The notes under the pieces: model-generated
What the model was told of the DNA's origin: nothing
What the model saw: the letters and a program-made list of their open reading frames with translations, nothing else
The model's database searches: none
Made by a program: the position numbers and the translations under genes
Origin: Haliclona indistincta
Taxonomy: Eukaryota; Porifera; Demospongiae; Haplosclerida; Chalinidae
NCBI GenBank assembly: GCA_964017065.1
Contig: OZ024786.1
Location: 12,471,596 to 12,535,595, forward strand
Direction of reading: 5' to 3'
Length of the DNA: 64,000 nt
In this document: in pieces, positions 57,001 through 64,000 of the stretch
Position numbering within the stretch: the stretch's first letter is position 1
How the letters are laid out: each line of letters opens with the position of its first letter

Positions 57001-59478
57001 CTTTACGTTGGAGGTGTAAAATGACAAACTTGAACTGCACAGGAGACTGTACTTGTAACCATGGAAAGGAATTGTGTGACAATCATTTTTAGTTGTTCTA
57101 ACCACATTGTTTACAATGAATATCATTAAAAAATAAAAAATTACAATTAACTATTAAACAATGTTTCAGCTGCTTTGGCAGACAGCATATTTGAATTCAG
57201 CATGAAAAATTGGGTCAGAAAATGCTATCTGCCAACTTTTCCTCACAAATGCCTCCAATGTTTTTATAATTGAAATTAAATTACAAAAAATTGACCTGTC
57301 TACTCTCTCTCTCTCTCTCACTCCCTGCCTCTCTTCTTCCCATCTCCCTCCCTCCCTCCCTCCCTCTTTCTCTCAGGTCTCAGTATGCACACGTTTCATG
57401 GTAATTTCTTTGTACAATCCACTGATCTACTCACTCTACCTAACGTCAATCCTGATCATGGGTTCTGTATGAATATATCGATCGATGAGAATTTGAAAGA
57501 CTACAACAATGTGTGTTTCCAAGCTGCTCTACTTTATACATCATATAGAGGTTAGTTACTGCATGGTCTACAGTAGTTAGTTGAGCTGTGTCTCATTGAA
57601 TTCAACTGCCCCATAGCCTTGTACTGGGGACCACTAGCTGTGTCTCACTGACCACTAGTGGGACTGTCTCCTACAGTGAGTAGTCTCTTGTGCTGCATGC
57701 AAGGGGAAGGGTCTGGTTAAATTTAGGTCAAGCTGCGCGAAAACTGGCCAGAGTTATTTGAACCATTCATATTGAATGGTTTGTGAAATGGGAGGAGCCT
57801 TCTAGCCAGCTTGTGTGTATCAACAGCATAGAAGGATCTTTTCTTTGCCAAGGAAAGGACTTAGAGTTATACATTGTTTGTACATTACATTAGCCTATCA
57901 AGTGTTTATACCTTTTTAAATTGTGGTTGTGTTGTTGTCAGGTGAGAGGCGTATCAGAGTCCACACACTGTGTGTTGCTGTCAGCTCTCAACCAGCTCAT
58001 GTGTATGCTGGACTGAACGTACAAGCCATCACAGTAGTACTAGCAATGATGGGATAAGCACTAGAACATCATACATGCATGTTTCAGCCAAGCTCTGTGA
58101 AATGTGATCAGAATTACTCATTTTTTGTTATAGCTACCGACAGATCAGCTAGTTCTAGTGTAGGAGATGCCAGAGAGGTGAGCTACACTGTACATGTAGG
58201 ATGAATATAATTACTTCCTCTCTTCAGGCACTGATGAACACAGTAGTTGACTCCACTAAAGCGTATCGTACCACACTGGCTTCCTCTATGCACTCCTCTC
58301 AGTTCTGTCTCCCTCTCTCACTGCGCCTTCTACCACTCTTCGTACTTGCTCTACTAAAAAACGTGAGCAATTTTACATATTTGTCACACTTTTCATTTCA
58401 AGATTTCTTTTGTGTACACTTAATTAGAGTAACATCGATATATGGTATCTCCTATCTCTCTGCAGCCTGCATTCACACTCAATGCTAAAGTGAGCATGGA
58501 CGCACGAGCACAGGCTATGAACATCATCAAGGCCACACCCCACGATCAGTTGATGCTAATAGTGTATCCCAGGCTCTATGCTATACACACACTCACTGAT
58601 GAGGTTGGCATGACAACACACTGACAATGACATTGAGGTGACCATTTTGCTTTCCACACAGAATCTAGAAGAGACATCTGACGGTCATGATGTGGTGACT
58701 AGTGTTATAATGCAGCTATCAGCTGAGAAGCTCACTAATTACGGGGTCTTCCTCCTCGACTATGGGATGGTAAGACATCAAGACAACTCATCATGTGTGT
58801 TACTATATGTTGTTGTCATGGTTACAGGGTTGATGTGCTTTGTTGGTAAGGGAGTGTCTCCGGAGATCATGAGAAACTTGTTTGATGTTCCTCATTTTGG
58901 AGCAATGCCTGAATACATGGTGAGTGAGATAGGATGAAAAATGTGTTCGTTATCCTTCTCTAGCTCCAGTTTACATCACTGCACAGTGATATCTCTAAAC
59001 TGGTTCGTACCTTTGTTGCTCAAATCAGGAACTCTCACAGCAACAATCTTCCCTCGTTGATTATCAGGTGAGTAGAGATTAATGAGAATCTAGCTATCAA
59101 TTGTACATTTGTACGATCATGTTGTAAGCATTGCGCTAAAGTCAGAGGAAGTGAGACGTGCAAGTGTTTTTTATATTTTAGGAATATTATAGTGCGAATA
59201 TTTTAGAAATATTTTAGGAATATAAGGCCTCGTACCCAGGCCTAATATTCTAGACCTGGGTACGAGGCTACGTTTTGCACTCATGTTTAATGATACAGTG
59301 CTGTGCTCATGGTCTGGCAAGTCAATGATAAACATTTGTAAATTACATACCACTCTCCCACTCCAGAGAGGATGGTCCTCGTCGTTTACCATTCATTAAC
59401 TACCTGATTGAAGACCGGACTGAAGACGGCACATCATATTACGAATATCTGCAGCACATTAGCCGACAAATTCAGTAG
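51029..59478 (+). CDS. SEC24: Sec24-like COPII cargo-adaptor gene (main copy), with two likely lesions
   Basis: At least 22 exons. Pro-rich N-terminus 51029-51516; 51784-52011; 52204-52330 (zinc finger CRIFRAYINPFV...WRCNLC); 52442-52551; 52596-52662 (FFFVIDVSYSA, trunk); 52952-53070; 53129-53174; 54569-54624 (VFLPSPISLLCNL); 54730-54831; 54975-55076; 55132-55255; 55394-55490; 55579-55637; 57377-57550; 57942-58052; 58134-58177; 58228-58362; 58466-58603; 58662-58769; 58828-58919; 58964-59067; 59367-59478 (TAG). Exon phases fit through most of the gene. Problems: the Pro-rich part changes frame near 51210-51235; the donor after 58052 is GATAAGC, not GT; exon 58828 lacks one G found in copies I and II, giving a stop. 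Sec24 binds cargo signals in the COPII coat at ER exit sites. The start codon was not located. Confidence 0.85.
52740..52948. repeat. CT-rich polypyrimidine tract in Sec24 intron
   Basis: About 200 bp of 'ctccctct' type sequence immediately before the acceptor at 52951; low complexity. The ORFs across it are artefacts. Confidence 0.85.
53175..54568. repeat. Large Sec24 intron with 'gtgctctat' repeats and a 159-bp palindrome
   Basis: 'cagtgctctatttcc'-like motifs recur at 53680-53790. 54392-54550 is a palindrome: 'gttaaagcaccgct' pairs with the 'agcggtgctttaac' end, and 'gtgctctacgcaatataat' pairs with 'attatattgcgtagagcac'. The intron is far longer than the others here (often under 200 bp). 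No ORF. Confidence 0.8.
55758..57260 (+). mobile_element. 1.5-kb element with ~300-bp inverted repeats inside a Sec24 intron
   Basis: The left arm (55758-56062) is the reverse complement of the right arm (56960-57260): 'cattggaggcatttgtgagg' pairs with 'cctcacaaatgcctccaatg', and 'gatgtaaaactttacg' is in the inner part. The arms contain the 3' coding end of the internal ORFs, so one arm is an inverted copy of the gene tail. It sits between Sec24 exons ending at 55637 and starting at 57377. The family is not recognised with certainty. Confidence 0.8.
56168..57092 (+). pseudogene. Broken transposon-type ORF with HEEADTR, ALTGCNTTS and Cys-rich tail
   Basis: Three pieces of one former protein: 56168-56401 (ARHEEADTRIVLH), 56379-56816 (PAFHALTGCNTTSYIAGHSK, ending LPPTGDAL), and 56868-57092 (Cys-rich CKCKTGCKTLRWRCK...CTGDCTCNHG). 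The order and motifs match a protein type common in metazoan repeats (recall). The Glu-Ala-Asp cluster could be a PIN/FEN-like nuclease site; this is a guess. A frameshift at about 56390 and a TAA at about 56814 break it. The Cys-rich tail also lies, inverted, in the left arm. Confidence 0.6.
57551..57941. other. Sec24 intron without recognised features
   Basis: About 390 bp between exons 57377-57550 and 57942-58052. Nothing recognised. Confidence 0.6.
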
Positions 59479-59618
59479 ATCAATCTATAGTGGGTGTGGC
59501 TAGTTATCAATTGTGGTAATGAGAACTGCAGGAGTATGTCAGCTGTGGAAATTTTTAATAACTTTATGTCCCTAAATATAAATATTTCTGTTCTGGTTAG
59601 AAATGGTTTATACAAATT

Positions 59619-62600
59619 CTAAGGATTACAGTGACTGTAGAATTTCGTGTTAATTTTAAGTAGTCCTTTCTGTCTTCTTGTTGTGTTGACTGTTGCTACT
59701 GTTGTCTTAAGTGCTTGACGTGACTGATCTAGTTGATGTGAGTCATGTTCTTCGAAGAATGAACGTGTTTCATAATAAAAAATGAGCCAAAGATCCTCAA
59801 GATGACTATCCACTTGAGATTGTATGAGGTCCTTTCCTCCCAGCTCCACACGCTGTAGCCACTCCTTTGCTCTCTCCTCAGTCACTGGTGCTTCACCTGA
59901 GGCAGGCATGTTCATTTCTATTATTAAATGTAGTTTTCTCAGTGTGCTCTTTCTGACACACTCTCCAGTGTGCTGTCTGGATGAGTGGATGACGAGAGTA
60001 GCTTCAAGTACTCCATTGAGCTTTTTGCAGTAAGAGCTGCTGCTAGTGACAATGCTCCCTCATCTGTTGCAGTCGTTCCACCGATCGCTAGTTTCTTTAA
60101 AGTATTGTTTGTCCTAAGAGCAGTAGCAATATGAGCTATACCAGTGTCACTAATGTTATTGCGTCTGACATCTAGTTCTTGCAGTGTCTTATTGACAGTA
60201 AGTGCTCTAGCTAGTGACACTGCACCATCATCTGACATGTTGCACTTAGCAATATTAAGTTCTGTCATAGTAGTGTTTGTTTGAAGTGCAGTGGAAATAA
60301 GAGCTATGCTTTTATCACCGATATTGTTACCACTGATATTCAGCTCTGTCACTCCATGTAAAGCACCTGCTGGACATGCCTCAGCTTGCTTGGAGAGCTC
60401 TCCCATCATTAGACCAAATGAATGCTTATTGATACCACAGAAGGAAAGGTCCACTCTTAGTTTTCTACTGTTCCTACAAACCAATGCCAGGAAGTATCCA
60501 ACAGACATACAGTCCAGTGGACTCATAGTAACCGCAGACAAATCTAGTATTCCATTGAGCCTTAGAAAAAATTTTGAATACAATGACTGGTCGTCAATTT
60601 GTGCTTCATAAAAACACCTTACGTAATTAAGAAGAGAACGCTGGGTAGACTTATCATAAAATTGAAAATCACTACCTGTAATGAAGTTACAAACACCTTG
60701 ATTGGCGAGCTTAGTGAACCCAGCATAGAACTGTAGTACAGCAGCGAATCGAGGCTCACTAAGTAGGGTTTTAAACACACCAACCTGCTCATAATATGGC
60801 ACTTGAGAGATACGATAGGCAGCAAGCATTTCTTGGATCGAGAGATGAACAAAGTTGTAGGAGATTGTTTTGCTGCTGGTTCCTGCCCACTGGACCCTCT
60901 GCAGCACTCCCATGGCGGGGAGATCCTCTTGTGCAGGTGTGACTACAGTTGGTAGAATCTGAGATAAGAAATTGAGAATCATATCCCAACTGCTTCTAGG
61001 CAAGATAGATGGAAGCTCAGCTTGTGTGAAGACGATCTTGTTGTTCATCACACCCTCGTATGCTAGTATGCTGATGTGCTTTAGCTGTTTCTTGAGGTCA
61101 CGAGGGAGGTCATCGAGTGAGGAAATTGTTCCAAGAGTACGATTTGGCTGACGAGTGTTCACTTCACGAGCAATAAAGCACAGCAGAAGTTCATGGAACA
61201 TCTCAAAGTGGGTGGTAGGTAGTGTACGGTCACGTTGCAGATATAGAAGTGTAAGAATGGCGGTATTCAGTGGTATGTAACAGCTGCTTTCAATGGCTGG
61301 ATTATTGGCTAAATGATCTTTTATTTTTCTGCACTCATCTTCTAGTATCGTAGAGGATAGCTGAGTAGACAGTGCTTCTCGGAAGTACTCATGAATGCTC
61401 TCTTTAGTGAACCCAAGGATCTCAGCTCTCTTCACATTTGGTCTCTTGTGCAGGTCTATGGAGGAGTCAGGTCGAGAGGTGATGAGGATGGTAGTGTTGG
61501 ATGAAACAGAACGAAGAAGCTTGCCAAGATACGAATTATCAGTAGGGTGCTTAGGATCTGGTGGTGCTCGAAGGCATGCCGGTCCCTCATCCCATCCATC
61601 GAGAATGAGGAGGAATTTAAGACCATGCTTTATGCACTGGTCTACGTTAGTTACGATATCATCAATGACTTCCTCACCATCGCTAGCTAAGAGAAGGAGC
61701 TGGTGTAACGTAAAGTCAAATCCAGCTGAATGAACAACTGGGTGACGCAGGTGAACAAGAACAAACAGATCAAACATGCCTAGATTGCCAATGGCCCACT
61801 TCTGGCAGTAGTGGTATGCTAGAGTGGTCTTGCCTGACCCAAACGCTCCCTCTACCAGCCTGAGAATCACCAATGGCGGACGAAAATTTTCGAAGATAGT
61901 TTCATCAAAGATGCTATCCATATCTACCGGCACCTTACTAGCCATGAGCGGCTCTATCTCTCCCTTGACTCTGTGCTCGATCAGCTCATCTGGTTCACGA
62001 GTGTGTCGTGTTCCCTTCTCGTTAGTCATAGCTAGTTTGATATGCTTACAGTTAGGTAGTGAGAGCCAGGTTGTGGGTGGAGTTTGATAGACTCTCTTGA
62101 GTTTGTCCACATACACAGTGAGTGGAGAGTGATCTGTAGTGAGAGCAATGTTGGGGTGTGGTTATAAAATAGCACGTACAATCACAATGATCATTCATCA
62201 TTGTCACTATTGGTGCATGTTCGTAAACATTATAGCTCACCATTCATAGTAGTGGACTGTATTCTAGCACTGATTGTGGTCCCACCTGTGATAGTGAACA
62301 CACACAGTAACCTCACTAACTGAGTTGTGTTAGAGGGTTATACGTCTCTACTGGTTTACTAACTACACATGTTGTGTTGTAGTACCTGAGCGAGCTAGAG
62401 GGCAACCAACAGCTGTAGCTAGCTCCTGAGCTACAGCAGGCTCGTCACACATCACGACAGCATCAATCAACATGACCCACTGGTTGCCGGTTGTGCTGCT
62501 GCCTTGAACCCATCTCCGGATCAGCTCTTGCAGCTTGCCGACTGAGGTCCTGCAATCAGCATCGATGATTGGGACAGCTGTTGCCATCTTCAAACCACTG

Positions 62601-62778
62601 GCAAGAGACCGCCATTTGTCCGCGGGGAAACGAGCTTTGTGCAGCTCGAAAACGACAGAGTTGACATCGAAATCTGTCTCAGCTGAGGACAATGAGAAGT
62701 GTAATTATACAATAATAGCGTGTGATTACTACTGCCTGTCTCACCTTGGTCTGTAGAAGAAGATGAAGCTTGCGCCAT
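59619..62778 (-). CDS. NLR gene 4: Death-NACHT-LRR receptor with shortened LRR end
   Basis: Exons: 62745-62778 (MAQASSSSTDQG), 62386-62682 (Death), 62241-62285, and 62133 down to a stop at 59939. Splice junctions and phases equal NLR 3; total about 856 residues. NACHT motifs: Walker A GAFGSGKTTLAYHYCQKW with two extra residues (LR) before VEGAFG, Walker B FLLILDGWDEGP, sensor ILITSRPDSS. LRRs: LNISGNNIGDKSIALISTAL, LDVRRNNISDTGIAHIATAL. Relative to NLR 3, ten bases are missing near 59967, which shifts the frame and ends the protein with ESVSERAH. The old C-terminal sequence continues in another frame down to 59619. It may still work as a slightly shorter receptor. Confidence 0.9.
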
Positions 62779-63460
62779 GACTCAAGGAATTTTGCTAGCT
62801 AGGTGGGAGTAGCTGCATGGTTGCAACCCACACAGTGGGCGGGTTGTATGTTTACACAAAGATGGCGGCCGACACGAGTAGCTTGCTGAACTGTACTTCT
62901 CTCAAGTTCTCCGACAGTTTTCAGCTTTCTAGTTCGCTTCTCTCCAGACGGCCAATGGCTGTTGTTAAATTTTGTGCTCACAGCAATGCCTGATCGTGAG
63001 GGACGCACTGACAAGTCTGCCGACACGTCAGTGGACTAGCTGCATGAATGTTGCTATGCATATGATGCATGCATGGTCACTCTAGCTGTCATCATGTACA
63101 CTACTGACCATGCTCAAGTGAGACGTCGTATAGGTAACTAGAAAGAATGATGTATTACTCTATTGGTGATTCTAAGAATCATTTTCACCTAGTTCACTTT
63201 ATTTATTCAGCACGTACTCATTTCAGTCTGACTTATTCTCTAGCTCCCACATAATGTCCCAGCCCTAGTAGGTGTGGTCTATAGAGCAACGAGAATGGAC
63301 ATGTAAGATAGACGAGGGCTCAGCCGGACTAGTCTTAGATGCATTAGCAGCTTTGAGTAATGTGTCTGCTGTCAGTCCCATCAACTAGTGCTACTAATAA
63401 AGAGTGAGGTCAATTCATGATACACACACATGTATACAAGGACGGACGTATTATTATTAG
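62779..63460. promoter_or_regulatory. Head-to-head interval upstream of NLR 4 (paralogous to 49850-50520)
   Basis: Shares 'caaagatggcgg', 'ctctccagacggccaatggc', 'gagacgtcgtataggtaact' and 'ctattggtgattctaagaat' with the NLR 3 upstream region. Homology ends at 'attattattagcct' (about 63460), the same breakpoint as at 50517. Confidence 0.5.
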
Positions 63461-63668
63461 CCTCTTTTTAAATACTTGTATCAATTCTGAGCTGACAGCA
63501 TCATGTGCTATCTTCCTAGTTAATGGTTATTATAGTGTATTCTATGACTCTGTGACTGAATGTGATTTATTATAATGTTCATTGTATCAGAACTTCAGAA
63601 TTACATAAGTTACACTAAGCACTGTCTGTACTTTTTGTTATAAAGTGATTTTTTCCTTCTTGTCTCAG

Positions 63669-63792
63669 GATCAGATCAACATGTCTGCCTCGACAGATTT
63701 CTACAAGAAGATAGCACTGGAGTGTTCCTCACAGCAGATAGCAATGGACCTGTTTGTGTGTACCTCACAATACGTGGACCTGGTTACCATCT
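63669..63792 (+). pseudogene. Sec24 internal exon, copy IV, at window edge
   Basis: A 124-nt exon identical in length and nearly in sequence to 55132-55255 (INMSASTDFYKKIALECSSQ), with tctcag before and gtaaga after. No upstream Sec24 exons are seen between 63460 and here. More exons may lie beyond 64000, so it may be part of a partial gene. Confidence 0.75.
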
Positions 63793-64000
63793 GTAAGAGA
63801 TCAATATGTATCTCTATAATGTATGATACTGTTACTGCTATATTCTTGGGCAAGACCATACAAAAAGTAACAACATGTCTATACAGGAAAATTTGATAGT
63901 AGAGGCTCAAAAATGAGATTTAAAAAAATTGTTGTTAAATTTGCATGTAGCCTTTGTTATGTGTACTAGGACTTTGATGGTCGTCGAGTGAACAGATAAA
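63793..64000. other. Sequence right of Sec24 copy IV exon
   Basis: Probably intron. Not similar to the main copy's intron at 55256-55393 as far as I can read. Nothing else recognised. Confidence 0.4.

Overview
This window looks like animal nuclear DNA, most likely from a demosponge (an Amphimedon-type genome is my best guess; species is inference). The reasons are spliced genes with short GT-AG introns, a tandem family of Death-NACHT-LRR (NLR) innate immune receptor genes, exons of the COPII coat gene Sec24, and many animal-type transposons: BEL/Pao, Ty3/Gypsy, non-LTR elements, hAT and mariner-like MITEs, and foldback elements. There are no bacterial operons, ribosome binding sites, rRNA genes or CRISPR arrays.

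The backbone is a tandemly duplicated unit: an NLR gene on the minus strand, followed to its right by Sec24 exons on the plus strand. NLR 5' ends face Sec24 head to head, and Sec24 3' ends converge on the next NLR 3' end. NLR pieces lie at 4.43-4.95 kb (exons 1-3 only), 18.88-25.6 kb (broken), 29.06-31.92 kb (Death exon cut), 42.19-42.21 kb (orphan exon 1), 46.67-49.85 kb (intact) and 59.6-62.78 kb (nearly intact). Sec24 pieces lie at 26.5-27.5 kb, 45.0-46.5 kb, 50.5-50.8 kb, 51.0-59.5 kb (nearly complete) and 63.67 kb (running off the window). The NLR gene structure is constant: a short Ser-rich or Ala/Ser start exon, a Death-domain exon, a 45-nt exon, and one large exon carrying NACHT plus LRRs, all joined in phase 1.

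Left part (1-25 kb): an 84/86-bp tandem array of about 28 units with a 1,023-bp higher-order period; a 31-bp tandem array; then a 13-kb nested insertion (5764-18872) inside the last codons of one NLR. The outermost layer is a 1.2-kb non-coding repeat with a terminal hairpin (other copies at 23.6 and 43.2 kb). A BEL/Pao element with identical 105-bp LTRs sits inside it, and its internal GAAA tract has grown into hundreds of bases of GGAA, which hosts an almost intact Ty3/Gypsy element with identical 171-bp LTRs.

Middle part (31.9-43 kb): a transposon-rich interval with degenerate CR1/L2-like non-LTR fragments, an exon ending in a 2A-like ribosome-skipping motif, a second unrelated Death-domain exon, an endonuclease-bearing (RLE-type) non-LTR element inserted into another reverse transcriptase gene with a target-site duplication, and several long palindromes.

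Right part (43-64 kb): two NLR copies and the main Sec24 gene, whose introns carry a palindrome and a 1.5-kb element with 300-bp inverted repeats. How the genes work together is inference: NLRs would be cytosolic sensors signalling through Death domains, while Sec24 selects cargo for ER-to-Golgi vesicles. Their pairing probably reflects duplication history, though shared promoters are possible.
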